Assembly (NCBI GenBank): GCA_011316305.1
Contig: SAUG01000060.1
Span: 62,001 to 126,000 of the forward strand
Direction: 5' to 3'
Origin: Rusavskia elegans
Lineage: Eukaryota > Ascomycota > Lecanoromycetes > Teloschistales > Teloschistaceae
DNA length: 64,000 nucleotides
Positions 22,651-35,589 of this stretch are shown piece by piece; the first letter of the stretch is position 1, and every line of letters begins with the position of its first letter. The notes beneath the pieces are model-generated. The model was not told the origin of the DNA. It saw nothing but the letters and a program-made list of their open reading frames with translations, and ran no database searches. Position numbers and translations under genes: made by a program.

Positions 22651-22850
22651 TTCTAGTATACGAAAACGGATAAAGCTAGCCCTTTAACCCGCGTAGACTC
22701 CGTTAAAAATTCGATGAGGACTTTTTTCCTTTAATACTATATTGATAAATTACTATTCAATATCAATACTATATATATACTTCAAACGTTTAGATTTAAA
22801 AAGTTTATTTATTAACTAATAGACTTATATTAAAGATACTAATCGAAAGA

Positions 22851-22858
22851 TTATTATA

Positions 22859-22926
<68 letters not shown>
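22851..22926. repeat. (TTA)n microsatellite
   Basis: Roughly 24 uninterrupted TTA/ATT triplets. Read on the minus strand it would encode polyasparagine, but no gene context supports translation. Confidence 0.95.
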
Positions 22927-22927
<1 letters not shown>

Positions 22928-22929
22928 GT

Positions 22930-23610
22930 GTTGGATATTAACTTTAGAGAATTGAAGGTTTAGTAATCGACGAAAACGTTTTAGCAAGCATTTTTAAAGG
23001 TTTTTTAAAAATAATAGAAAATTCGAGATTAATCCGATCGTGCTAATTTAAAGCTTGTTAGATATATCTAAGTAGATCCTGTAAAATACGTCTATTATTC
23101 TCGCTCTATTATAACGAATAATACAAAATTTCTCTAGATTTAGATAAATCTTTAATCGAAATACCTTTTCAAAAATTGAAGACGAAATATATAAAAATTA
23201 TAGAATACAGATAATTGTTATAGAAAAAGAAACAAAATACAGATACTATATCTAAATTAGTCTAGTAACGTCTAGATTATAAACTAAAAATAGAATTAAT
23301 TTCGATAAATTCATTTGAAGTTTCTATAACTAGACTAAACTAAACTAATTTTGAAAGATTTCATTCGCGCTAAATCTAAATATAGGATTAATATAAATAA
23401 TTTAGCTTTCAAACTATTATTATCTTTATTATAGCGCCGGAATTAAGATTTAAAGAATATAGAATTTAGTAATCGACGGGAAGACTTGAATAAACATTTT
23501 TAAAGATTTTCAGAAATTGTAGAATTTTCAAGACACATCCGAACGAGCTACTTTATAGCTCGCCAGATAGTTCTCAATATGGATTTTAAAACGCATTTAC
23601 TAGATATACG
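22930..23610. repeat. Pair of ~175-bp direct repeats, possible short LTR (TRIM-like) element
   Basis: 22,930-23,100 and 23,435-23,610 share TTTAGTAATCGACG, CATTTTTAAAG and ATCCGA-CG-GCTA in the same order, about 505 bp apart. The first begins TGTTGGATATTAA, a common start for copia-type LTRs. The interval is RIP-mutated and no pol motif is seen. A TRIM-like element or a plain dispersed repeat are both possible. Confidence 0.4.
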
Positions 23611-26600
23611 CTGGTGATTCAAAAAGTAAAGTTTACTAACTATTCTAATATCAGAAATTAATATATATAGATTAGTAGCGTTCCCGCGTCTTTTGATTAA
23701 AGTAGTATTAGAGTTTATATAAAATATAATAAAAATACGTCGGTAGACGAAAACTATAGGGATTTATATTGCGATAAATACTTCTATAATTTCAACGAGA
23801 TCTCTTTATCGCTTTATATACTATAGTCAAAGTTCGGAATGTTATTATAGTACTAAAAGTCTTAGATATATTTAAAATCTATAATTGGATTCGCGCTATA
23901 ATTACTATTAATAGGTTAGGGATTTTAACGGCGAAAATTCTCGTAGATAGATTCCGGGATAAAGAAATCCTTTTACTTTATATCCCGTTAATAATAAAAT
24001 GGTAATAGTACTTTATAGACTTACTATAGTAAAGTTTTTTACTAATTTAAACTGTTCAAGTTTTCGGTACGACCGACGTTCGCGATAATAATAAACAAAT
24101 TTTAAAGCTAGTCGTTAGAATATATTAGTATCGATAATTAGATATTAGAGGTTTTTAGCTACGGTTAACTATATATCGTACTACTAAAAGTTACTTGAAA
24201 AACAAATTTCTATTCTATTACATTAGATTAGTATCGTAGAGAGTCGAAGTATTCGATTCGTAATAAATAGTGGATAGAAATTTTACTAAAGAAATAAAAA
24301 AAAATCGCTAAATTTAATTTTAATTAGACTAATTAGAAGTTTACGATAAAAAACTAAATTTTTAGCTTTATTAATTGTTTTATAATCTTGATAGTTTATA
24401 TCTAGATTTAAACAGCGTTAAATTTTATCGAACGGGAAAATGCTTTATTATTATAAAACAGTCGCGATAAATAATAAGCTATTGAATTTTAGTATCGTTA
24501 TAAATTATTAGATTTCTAGTAATTGCTGATACCAGATAATTTAAAGATAGTTTAATAGTAAAAGCTTAGTAGTAAATATATATGGAAAAAACTACATGGA
24601 ATTTAATAGTTCGTCGAATATATTAGCTATAGAAATAGTAGCTGTTAATCAATCCATAAACAGATACGCAGTTTAGCAGCTTCAAAAAAAGATAGACAAT
24701 TATTTTACTATCTAGTCGTAAGATTACTATATATTTAAATATAATCTTTCCAGTTCGATTTAGAAAATCCAATGTAAAAGAATTTGTTAATTCTATTTTA
24801 GTCAAATAACCGACTGTTTAATAGCTTTATTGAATAAAGTAAAAATGTAGATCGAGATTTTTAGCTCTACCGAACCAAATATCTTTTTTAATCTTTTTAT
24901 CTAATTCAATTTCAAAAGATATTTTATAAAACGTATACGACGATTTTATATATTTAGATTACTCGATTTTATATATCTATTCTTTTCTATAGTAAATATT
25001 CAAAACTACTAAAGTTTTAATAGTTCGCGGGATATCTCGGATGTTTATATATAAGAAAACGTTAACATATTTCTAAATCTAATAAATTAATTATCTAATC
25101 TATCTTTAATTAATATCTAGCGTTAGAGATTATTAATTACATAAGTTAAAATATTTATTTAAATCTATTATATAGTGTCAAAATCATTAAATTCTAATTA
25201 ATCGAGGTCGAGAAACTACGTATATAAAAGATAACTTCTAGTAATATTTGCGAATAGCTTTACTAGTTCTATTCGACTGAACTAATCTTGATTAAAATCT
25301 AGTATATTTATTTTCCTACTAGGTTCAGTATACTTTTTTGTTCTACTACCAAAATATTTTCGTTATAACTATTAAAATCGGTCGGTGTTAAATTTTTGAA
25401 AAGATTCGGGCAATCCGAGATCGTTTATAATATTAATAAATCGTAATTATAATAAACAAGTAGCAAGCTATAAAATTTAACCATTTCCAATCTGATCTAA
25501 AAACTATCAATATATATAAATCTTATATTTATATTTTTTTTCGCTAATAGATTCTTTTGTTTACTTTGAATCTTCTCCGAATTGAATTGGTATTATAGTC
25601 CGCGGGTAGAAATATAGCAGTAGCATTTCTATCAGTCGTTAAAGTTACGTCTGGAGTGATACTATCTGGGACGAAATGCCTGAATTTTAAAACACAGTCC
25701 TCGTTCGCTCCGAACGACACTGCGATACAGCTATTACTATAGATACCGATAGCTCGCTTGGTATTAATATACTGCGATATACATTCCTCGAATGTTTTAA
25801 TTTAATAAAAAGTTGTTTTATTAAAAATAGTATAATTATTCGCCTGAAAGCTAACGTTGTACTAAATTAAAAATTTGATATTCTTTTTTCCGGTTTGTTT
25901 TGAAACGTAGATTCTATATGGAATGGTATTAGATATTTAGTTTAAAGTTTTATTTCAATAGTATCTATAATTTATGATCTTATATTGGATATCAATAAAT
26001 CTATCCACTATCTATTATCGAATAAACCTGCTTGCTATAGCAAAAAGCAATAAATATAGAAGATAGTAGTAATCTAACTATTAAGTTTTTTTCATCGAAT
26101 GTCCGCAGATTCAATAATATTTTATACAGGAAGTACAAGCTATAAATCGTTTTCGTTTATAGAATATAATATATACTGATACGTCGTAAGTTGATAAAAA
26201 ATCCGTGATGTTTCTATAACTACTTATATACGGATAGAAACGATATAAAGTATAGATTCCCGTCCGTTTATTTTAAGGAAAAGAAAGTAAGCAGCTTCTT
26301 TTCTATCGTTTCGTTTCGCCTCTTCTTCCGAGAAACCTCTATTATATCACTTTACGCCTATAGTATACGACGATATTTTCTCTACAGAGCAGTCTTTCTA
26401 CGATACATTAATACCCGCCATCGCTAGCTTTAAAATCAACGCTAAACTAATATATTTGGTCGAAACTTCGTCACCTCGATTTTTATCGATATGAAATCTC
26501 TACGATGTTTTTTTTTCGACTTCGATATTTAGAAAGAGTGAATATCGCGAGCTTCGGATATATCTCGTTGATATATCGTTAAAGTTGGATCTTTTCTATA

Positions 26601-27099
26601 AATACTTTTTTACTCAATTAAATACTATTACTATACGCGAAGGTAATTTATTTTAAATATCTCTGTAGGAAGGAACGAGAAGTCTAATAATCTATATAGT
26701 TATATAGTTACTCTTTCGAATAGAAAATAAACAATAATATATAATACGTAATATTAATATAATACAAATATAGTTAGATTTTATAAAGTTACTAAACAAG
26801 ACTTCTGTATACGTATTAATAAAGAAACAGATATATCGAATTATTAATAAAATATTTTCCACTAATTAGAACTAAAATAGTGATTTAAAGTTATTACTAT
26901 ATAACGTATCCTATAAATAATATAACTGCCGTATTCTTTTTCTATAAATTAGCTGCTATAGCGTATTTCTTTATTTATATCTAGATAAAATGATTTTTAA
27001 ATCTTGATAAAAAGTTAGTTTATAATATTTATTAGTACCGAATATCGTAATCACTCGTCTGTTTATCTCGTATTACAGCCTCTGAACAGTGTTGAAAGA
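23611..27099. other. RIP-mutated AT-rich region, mostly unrecognised
   Basis: About 3.5 kb without identifiable terminal repeats or TE domains. The one patch with coding character is 25,545-25,805 (listed separately). Short GC-richer stretches occur at 26,250-26,420. Confidence 0.4.
25545..25805 (-). pseudogene. Coding relic of unknown family
   Basis: The minus strand reads through about 70 codons without a stop in a region of higher GC (for example CIAVSFGANEDCVLKFRHFV, followed by PDSITPDVTLTTDRNATAIF). Residue usage is protein-like and contrasts with flanking DNA. No start codon, and both sides are RIP-damaged. Family not recognised. Confidence 0.35.
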
Positions 27100-28105
27100 T
27101 TTCGCTACCAGATAGAGAGACGAATGCTCGCGTTGAAGCTCGCGCTAAAATTCGTACTAGAGTGGAATATTGATTATATAATCTATACCGAGGCTTAAAC
27201 GCGTAGCTCGCGTTGAAGGTTCGTATCGAGTGGTTATAGATTAAATAAATTATATCGAGATTTTAGCGCGCTAGTTTAGTTTAGGAGATGAAAATTCTAT
27301 ATAGAATTTTTATCTGTTCTTTGATTAATTAAATAGGCAAGATTCTTTCTATAGTTGATTCTACTATAGTAAAATATATATTTACTTTAATAGATTATAA
27401 GCTCGGGTTTATAGTAGTACTTTTAAATATAATCGATATATATAGTAGATTTTAGACCGTCTAGACTAATATAAAGCTTTAGATTATTAGAGTCTATAAG
27501 AGGCCGGTATATAATATTTGATAGAAATACGGTATCGGAATCTGATACCAAAGAGCTAGATATTCCGAATAGTATAATTAAATCGAGAGTAGAAACGAGA
27601 TAGTCCGGCTACGCTATCGCTAGTTAGAAAACCTCGAGAAGAGTCCAACCTAAATAAAAAACGGTACCTACTACGCGGAATAGTATATTTAAATCGAGAA
27701 TAAAATCTCTAAATCGAAAGGAATTTTAATATAATCTATTATAAATTACTATCCGAGTAAAGAATTCGGTCTAAAAGAAAAATATATTGAATAGTATATT
27801 CAAATCGAAGATAGAATCTTTGTATTAAAGGGAATTCGATATAATCTAGTTAAAAAAGTTATCGCTCGATAGAAAGGAGAACGGCTACTAATACGCGGAA
27901 TAGTAAATTTAAAAAGTAATAAATAGGATCGAAGATGCTAGACTAATAGTACTACCGTACTAAATAAACAATCCGGTAGCTAGATATAAAATCGAGATAA
28001 ATAAACCAGCGATATCGAAATATCTATATAAATATAGAAAGGATTTAGTTATTCGGATTTATCTATATAAATATAGAAGGAATTTAGTTATTCGAATTTA
28101 TTAAA
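27100..28105. repeat. Cluster of three tandem repeat types
   Basis: 27,129-27,295 holds two diverged copies of a ~80-bp unit starting GCTCGCGTTGAAG. About 27,500-27,960 holds a unit of about 111 bp starting GAATAGTATATTTAAATCGA, with starts at 27,567, 27,678, 27,789 and 27,898. 28,022-28,100 holds two copies of a ~39-bp unit (ATCTATATAAATATAGAA, then GGATTTAGTTATTCG). Copies differ mainly by C/T and G/A. Confidence 0.7.
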
Positions 28106-28199
28106 ATATAAAAGTTTACTTTACTATTAATTAATCTTTGTTTCTTTAAAAATTTATTTTTATATTTATTTTAAAATAGCGCTATAGCCGATAGATTTA

Positions 28200-29240
28200 C
28201 TATTTTTAGGCGATAGCCTATCGTTACTTTTATTCGCGGAAATAAAGACAATTAGTTCCGTACTATATAGATCTATATAGAGTTAAAAGATCTACAATAT
28301 ATCGTCTAGTAGTACACTATTCTAACTTTGATATTAATAGAGTTATTAATACTAGTTCCGTCGAATAAACTATTTACCGGCATACTAGATTATTTTATAA
28401 AACGGAAAAGTGATATAGAAACTCGCTTTATCTTTCTATAGTATATCGATACAGATTACTATAAAGTTATCGGAAAGTAATCTACCGCTAGAATATATTA
28501 ACAGGCTTTAAAAATAATATATAAAAGTTACTTTTAAATTAAATTAAATATTAAAAAGAGCTCCGATAAATTAATTGATAGTACTATATACGAGGTTACT
28601 TCGATAGTATAAAAGATCCTCGAATATAATCTTATAATAAAATTTATAACTATAAAAAAAATACCGATTCTAGATTCTTCTATATTCGCTCCCGAAGGAA
28701 TATTAGACTATTATCGATACCTTCGATATATAAGAAAAAATTAACCTCCATCGCGCTATAAAGGTCTTTTAAAAAAAAGAAGTATCTCTATAGGCCGATA
28801 AATCTACTAAATATATAACGAATTCTACGTTGATTGAATTATCGATAGAAAGATACGTTATATTGCTGAGCAAATTTGAATTGAAATTCTATAGAACCGT
28901 TATTTGCGTTAACTGAACTAGGATATAAATTCTGCTACCGTATATTTAATGCTGATATACTAACGCTTGATTTGCTCACCGAATCACTGGTTTACCGGGC
29001 ACTAAAACTAAAACAAAACAACTAAATATAACGAATAGATTCGGTGGACTATCTTTATAGTGTTCGAAGCTAAACTTCCGCGAAAGTAAAGCTAGATTAT
29101 ATAAAAAAGATTTATTATCGGATAAAGAGAGATACTTTCTATATATGATCTCAGGCTATATATAATATAACTATTCTAAAAAGAAAGAAGTTCAAATAAT
29201 AGTTTAAAATTTAATCTAAATAGAAGTTAAAAGAAAAAGC
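28200..29240 (+). pseudogene. RIP-mutated coding relic interrupted by an R1 fragment
   Basis: Plus-strand reading gives long coding-like stretches on both sides of the R1 insertion (ILDYFIKRKSDIETRF about 28,390; FAPEGILDYYRYLRYI about 28,690; RESKARLYKKDLLSDKE about 29,080) with TAG/TAA stops. The order suggests one former gene, probably of a transposon, but no hallmark domain is recognised. Confidence 0.35.
28824..29027 (-). mobile_element. R1 element, 5'-truncated copy (204 bp)
   Basis: Only the CCAAAA-tail end of R1 is present (ATCGATAGAAAGATACGT to CACTGGTTTACCGGGCACTA and an A-rich tail), flanked by 9-bp direct repeats ATAACGAAT (28,815-28,823; 29,028-29,036). Loss of the opposite end with retention of the tail is what target-primed reverse transcription produces. 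Confidence 0.72.
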
Positions 29241-29435
29241 TACTAAAAGTAAAGGTAAATATTAAAAAAAAAAAGTAAATCCTTAAAAAAATAGATTACC
29301 GAGTCTATAATATCGAAAGCTAATATAATAGAGTATCTTTAGAGTTTTTTTCCTTCGAAAATAACGAATATAGAAAAATAGATTACGAAATAGCTATCCT
29401 AAATAAAAAGCTTGCCGGTAAATCTTTATTATTTA

Positions 29436-29861
29436 TGGATTTCGGAACGGGTTGGATCGGGTCGGGTTCTAGAATCTTTAATCCGACTCGAACCGGATTG
29501 GAATATAAACGGATTAGGATAGAAACGGGTTAGGATATAAACGGGGTTTCGCGGGATTTTCTCGTTTAAAAGACGAATTATTTAGTACACGCGCTAGTAT
29601 AGGCGCCAAATTAGCTTATAAGTACTTTCTCTATACTTTAAGAAATATAAAAGCTAAAAGTTTTAACTAGACAAATTTAGCGCCTATATTCAATTAATAG
29701 GAATTAATTTAAAAAACTACTATTTTTAGTAAATCTCGACCCGAACCTAACCCGTTTCGATTCGGGTCGGGTTAAGATCTATATATCCCGACCCGAACCC
29801 GACCCGAATCCGCTCGGATCGAGTTCTAGATGGGAATTTCCCTATCCCGTTCCGAGGAGTA
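29436..29861 (-). mobile_element. hAT-2 MITE, 426 bp, well preserved
   Basis: Left end TGGATTTCGGAACGGG, right end CCCGTTCCGAGGAGTA, perfect 8-bp TSD ATTATTTA (29,428-29,435; 29,862-29,869). GC-rich arms with repeated CCCGACCCGAA. No reading frame. Confidence 0.88.
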
Positions 29862-29988
29862 ATTATTTACTATATTCTAGATTTTAGATTCCGGTACTTT
29901 ATTTTAAATAACTAACTAACGCTAATTATTTAGACTGCCTATAGTTTAAATTAAACGATAAGTTATTAAAGTTAGAAAAATAAGATTA

Positions 29989-30390
29989 TATAATGTCTCT
30001 GTATATCAGAAGGCGTTATACTCGAGCCTAGCTACAGCCGTAGACGTAGTCCGAGTTGCTAAATAGTAAAGAAACACTAGTATAGATTATTATAACTATT
30101 TTTATTTAGCCGTAAAGGTAATATTGCGATTTTACGAGGTATCTTCGTTATATAGATAATTATAAAAGAGGAACGGGGTAGTATTTAGTAATTATATAAA
30201 TAACTATTTAAAAAAGCTATCTAATAAATATAAAAAGCGATAAATATATTATAAAGACCGATATACTCGATAGGGCCGACCTACTAAATAGAGGCGACTC
30301 TATAGTTCTAGCAGTTCTAATTGGACTTAAAGGATTAGTTCGATTATCAAATTAATAAACGTAAGTATTTTTATAGGAATGTTTTTTATT
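29989..30390 (-). repeat. LTR (3' LTR of the outer minus-strand element)
   Basis: Starts TATAATGTCTCTGTATATC (mutated TGTAACGTCTC) directly after the TSD. It contains GAGCCTAGCTACAGCC, as in the other LTRs; the inner end is estimated from the 402-bp partner. Confidence 0.72.
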
Positions 30391-31149
30391 TAGCGTATCG
30401 TAATTGCGAGATATAAATCCGTTTCGTCTCTTCCGTTCTTTTCTTTTCTTTAAAACTTTGTTATACGTTCTCGTATTTCCTATCTGAAGCTCTATCAATA
30501 TATTCAACGTCGAAGGGAAATCATAATCTACTAATTGTTCTATAGGGAAACGTCTCGAAGTCGAAAAGGCCAAGTTTCGCGCCGAGATCGAGGATACTAG
30601 ATTCTAATATTTAAAAAAAATAAAAAAATCAGTTATTATATCTCTGTTGAAAGGAAATTTGTAATAATTTATCTGCTCGCGAGCTAACCCTTCGTTGTCT
30701 ATTTATAAAATAGATTCGCTTTATATAGTATTTTAAAGTTTTTAAAAAGAAAAAAGATAACTTTATTATTTAGAAATAGCGTATTTTATTAAAGTTTAAT
30801 AAAATCGACAATTCTATTTCTTTTAATTCGAATAGTAATATTATACTATATATGTAAAAGATATCAAATGAATTAATACCGTATTTAGATTTAGACAATT
30901 TCAATCGATTTTTAAAAAAATCTACCTCTTTTAAACCATTTAAAATAACAGATATGTAAAAGTATATCTAGTTAAAGATTTCTTTACCTCGTCTTATTTT
31001 ATCTATATTTGATTATATTTCGATATTATAAATTACTTCCGGGGCTTTCGATATAGAAGCTAATTTTTATTCTTTAGCTACTATCTCGCTCTTTGATAAT
31101 TTTAATAGCAACTAGCTAAATTCTTCGTTTTATAGTTATAAATTTAATG
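30391..31149. other. Internal region of the outer LTR element, unassigned
   Basis: RIP-mutated sequence between the 3' LTR and the gag-like part. No domain recognised. A 73-codon minus frame (30,352-30,573) overlaps the LTR edge and is considered fortuitous. Confidence 0.35.
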
Positions 31150-32480
31150 TAGAGGCTGGAATTTTTCATTCTATATTCGAACCCTGTTCTAAGGTATAGC
31201 TATTTTTATTTTATTCGATTTTTTTAAATATAATCTATCTATAATTCTCGAATTATTTTTTTTTATCTTTTTCGTATTGCTCGGCTAATTATTATATCAG
31301 ATATCTATAATCTTTCTAGATTTTTCTTTTCTAAATCTCGCTTGTTTATTTAAACTTTTTATCTAAATTTCCGATTGAAAGATAATCTATGGAAGATATT
31401 AAATCGAGTTTTTTATATAAAAGGTTCTTAAATAAAAAGAGGTATACTATCTATAGTTCTATTTATTTATTTTTCTAAAGAATTTTTTTATATTAGTGAT
31501 TCCGAGATTTATTTTTTCTATTCGTTTTTAAAAACGATATATTATTTTAGATTTGAAATTAATAAAACGTCTATAATTCCGATAAATCTATTTTTTTTAA
31601 ATTTTTTTTTCTATATTTCTATCGTTTTTTTAAAGATATTTTATTATATATCCTGCGATCCATTTATATAGTCCCTTTATATATTTATTTTTATTTTCTC
31701 TATTTATCAAAACTATAGTCTAATAACCTCGGACTTTTACTTTAAATACTAATATTAAAAGTTTATCTATTTAATATAGTTCAAAATCTTTCGTCGATTT
31801 TTTTTAATCTTTTTCGCTCTTTTTAATTCTATGGAAATTTATTCTAATCGTTTATTATCCGATAGTTAGATAAAATAATTATTATTATAGTAGACTGTCT
31901 AACTTTTTATTATATTATTTCTAGTTTTTCTTTTTCGTAATTTTTTTATTACTTCGACCTAATATTTAATTACTTTTACTATTTTTTAGTAAGGTAACAT
32001 TTTATAAATTATCCCGTCTTTCTATAAAAATAATAAACTTTAGTCTATAAATTTCTAGTTTTGATAGTATTAAATTTTATCGGATTTTCTTTAAACTATC
32101 TTTTAGCGGATTCTATTTTACTAAACGTCTATTTATCTATATAATTTTCGTACTATCGAATATTAATCTTTATCGCTAGTTTAGTTATTTCAACTAGTAA
32201 ATTAGATTCTTTTATTACTACTATAGCTATTTTCGTTTTATTATTTAAACTTTTATAGAAATAGCTTTTAGAATTAAATCCTTCTAATCCGTTTTAGAGA
32301 TTAACGTTCTAAACTAAATAGTATAAATAACTACCGACTTATTATTTTATCTTTACTATTATTACTAATGGGTTTTTTATTATCGATAATTAGATTACTA
32401 AAATTATAATAAATCTAGAATATTTCGTCTTTCTTCAAATTTTCCGGATTATTAAAATAGTCTTCTATATAGAGCTATAC
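31150..32480 (-). pseudogene. gag-like region of the outer element
   Basis: Homologous to 3,640-4,847 and to the reverse complement of the gag region at 54,230-55,000; the target gag sequence continues on the far side of the nested element at 36,966-37,193. Stops in all frames. Confidence 0.55.
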
Positions 32481-32890
32481 TATAACGTTCCTGTAATTCA
32501 AAAAGTATTACGTTCGAGCCTAGCTATAGCCGTAGACGTAGTCCGAGCTACTAAATAGTAAAGGAATTCTAACGTAAATTATCGAAACAAATCCTATTTA
32601 GCTATAGAGGTAAAGCTTTAATATTATAAGGTATTTTTATTATATAAATAATTATAAAAGTGGAACGGGGCGGTATTTAATAATTATATTAACGATTAAT
32701 AATCGAAGCTATCTAATAGAAGTAAGAAGCGATATATATAAATAAAAATAGATATTATAATCGAAGGTAGCTATAGATACTTAGTACAGGCTTATAAAAA
32801 CGGTTTTTACGGCTAGCGCGACTCTACGCTAATTAGTTTTTCGCCTAGCTAATCTAGCGCTAGTACTTTTATAAAATTATAGATATAGTA
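32481..32890 (-). repeat. 3' LTR of the inner pol-carrying element
   Basis: Starts TATAACGTTCCTG; contains GTTCGAGCCTAGCTATAGCC and the GGCTAGCGCGACTCTACGC segment typical of variant A. The outer end is at the TSD. Confidence 0.75.
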
Positions 32891-33779
32891 TAAATTTCTT
32901 TATATCGTTTTACTAAATTTCTCTAGGGCCTTTTATATATTTTTAAAATATCTTTTTAGTTTCTAAGTATCTTTTTTATTAGGAAATCTTTTCTATTTAA
33001 CGAGGAACTCGTTAGTCTATTTCTTTTAATTAATTATTTTTTCGATTTTATATTTTTTTTTCTTTTAGTCGTACTAGAATATTACTAGTAGTATTTAGTC
33101 GAATATCTTTTTAAAAAATTCTATATAGAATTTTAAAAATACTTCTATAGATAGAAGTTTTAGAAAAGCTATTATATTTTTTATTATTTTTACTTCAATA
33201 ACTTTTATATATAGTTTCTTTAGTTTCCTTTCTATTAAATTTTTTATAGATAAAAGTATTTTATTTTCTTTTTTAATATTGTAGTTATATCCAGCTTTAT
33301 CTGTTTTTTCTTTTACTTTTTCTTTTACTTTCTAGATTCTTGCTTTTACTTTATTTTAATTATCTTTTATCTTATTTATAAATATCTAGATAACTAGATT
33401 TTTTATTTTTATAATAACTTTTCGCCTAAATATTTTCCTATATAATAGTTTGTTTAGAGTAATCTGAATATCTTTATTATATAACGAAATAATTACTATC
33501 TATATCGTCGGAAAGACTGTATACGTCGGAACGGATTCCCCGAACGGAGATATAGAGAAAGTTTTTTCGATTTCGATTTTTACTAAATAAAGCAATATTT
33601 AATACTATTAACTACGGACAAAAATCTAGAAAGAAATCGTATCTAAAAACGCTAAATATTTAGTTTCTAGACGTTAGGCCTAATCCGGGACTAATAAAAC
33701 TATTTGGGATACTAGTGGGATTTTTCAAAAGACCTTTAATCCGATCCGAACCCTATCCCGTTCCGAGCTATAGGGAAGA

Positions 33780-34110
33780 ATTCGATCTAGTTTTTCTTTT
33801 CTTCTAAAAAATAAATCTTTAGATAGATTTCTAATATCTAGTTTATTTATTCTATCTATCCGTCAATCTAGATATAGAACAATATTAATAAAGTTTATTC
33901 TATTTCTAGCGCTTGAATAAGTTCTTTTATAAATTAAAAAATAAAGAGTTTATCTCTATCCGATATAATATTTTCTGAAATACCGTTTTCGTGGAAAATT
34001 GTCTTAAATAGTAAAAACGTTTACTATTTTACTATTATTTTAGTGTTTTATAGAATAAATTTTATATATTTGTAAAATCTATCTATATATATTACTATTA
34101 TATTATATAA
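33780..34110 (-). pseudogene. Integrase relic of the inner pol-carrying element
   Basis: Minus-strand reading shows an integrase core: IDRFYKYI, then ENIISDRDKLFI, then an INQILEIYLKIY-like segment, in the usual order. Interrupted by RIP stops. Confidence 0.6.
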
Positions 34111-35089
34111 AATATCTATCGAAAGATCTTTTAATTCCGAATAATCTATTATATAATCTATTATAATTTACTTTTAGAGTTTGTCGGATATATATATTAA
34201 TTATAATTTCTCGACTTTTCTCTATCGACTTTTTTTTACTATTATATATTATAGGTAGTTTTCAAAATATTCTTCGGCGTATTTTTTAAATACCGATATA
34301 TTAGTTTTCTTTTAGATTTTTTTAGAATTTTAGTAATTTTTCAGTATTCTATCGTTTTTAGATTATATACTTGTCTAATAATATTATTAATAATTTCCGA
34401 AACTTCTATTTTTTTTTAAATTATTTCTATTCCTTTTTAGTAGAAGTCTATTTATTTTTTCTCCTATTTCTAGTCTATCTTTTTACTTAAGGTATCTATA
34501 ATAATATTATCTATTTTTTTAATATATTTTATTTTAAAATCGTAGGAAGTGATTTTTTCTATCTACTTTATTTATCTTTAGTTCAGTTCTTTATTTATTA
34601 AAAGAAAAAGAAGGTTTTTATAGTCTATATAAACTATTTCCTTTTTTATAAATATACTTCTATATAGATTTCCCAATATTTAAAGCTTACTATAATTAGT
34701 AGTATCTCTTTATCTATTATAGTAAAGTTAATTTATATAGATATTAACTTCTTTAAATAATAGCCTAAAGGTCTTCTTTTTAATATTATATATAATTCTA
34801 ATATTCGGCCCGAAGCGTTAATATATAATATTATTTATTCGTCGGAATTATAAATCTCTAGGATATTCTTATTCGCGAAATTTTCTTTTAGTTTTTTAAA
34901 AGCGTTATTTTCGATCTTTATCTATTAAAATAGCGTATCTCTTTATAGTAGATCTATTAGGGAATCGGTTATTATTATATAACCTTCTATCATATTCTAA
35001 TCAAAGTCTATAAATTATAGAAAACTTTTGACATCTTTTTTATTTTTAGATATTAGCTATTCTTTAATTACTCGAGATTTATTTACTTC

Positions 35090-35443
35090 TAGACTGGCCG
35101 TCGGATCGAATTTCGAATCTAGGTTAACTAATCCGACCCAATCGAATTTTAAATCCGGATTAGTTAACCCGACCCGATCCGAAACAACGCCAAATTCTAG
35201 TATAAAAATATAAAGCTAATATAACTTTCATACGAAACTACTAAAAAAAATTCTAATTAATTAACCACGCTAGCTAGAAAAATTCAAAGAAGTTTATTAT
35301 CTAAATATTTTATCTTTATTAATATAATAGTATAATAATATATTAATTATATAATTTAATCGGATCGGGTCCGGATCGGGTTACTAAAATCGGATCGGAT
35401 ATCCGACGGTTCGACGGAAATCTAACCCGAATCGATCAGTTTA
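35090..35443 (+). mobile_element. hAT-1 MITE, 354 bp, inside the pol-carrying element
   Basis: Begins TAGACTGGCCGTCGG and ends ATCGATCAGTTTA, with 8-bp TSD TTTACTTC (35,082-35,089) and TTTACTTT (35,444-35,451) differing by one C-to-T. Third nesting level of this block. Confidence 0.85.
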
Positions 35444-35589
35444 TTTACTTTTATTTTAATACTTTTTGGTTTTATTATAAATTCTAGGAAGGTTATTTTT
35501 TTTTAAAGAATTTCGATCTTTTTTCTTTTATTTTTAGATTATTTTCTTTAATATTCAATAATATTTTAATAACGTATTATTTATATTCT

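Noticed and set aside
22805..22987. Minus-strand frame encoding polyasparagine
   Set aside because: It is the translation of the (TTA)n microsatellite in RIP-mutated DNA.
27500..28105. CRISPR-like array of spaced repeats
   Set aside because: Units are contiguous degenerate tandem repeats without unique spacers, in a eukaryotic genome.
33520..33776. Additional hAT-2 copy bounded by GTCGGAACGG and CCCGTTCCGAG
   Set aside because: Only the terminal 10-20 bp resemble the family, flanking 8-mers do not match and the interior is unrelated; kept only as a possibility.
35028..35213. 61-codon plus-strand frame
   Set aside because: It runs through the left arm of the hAT-1 MITE at 35,090.
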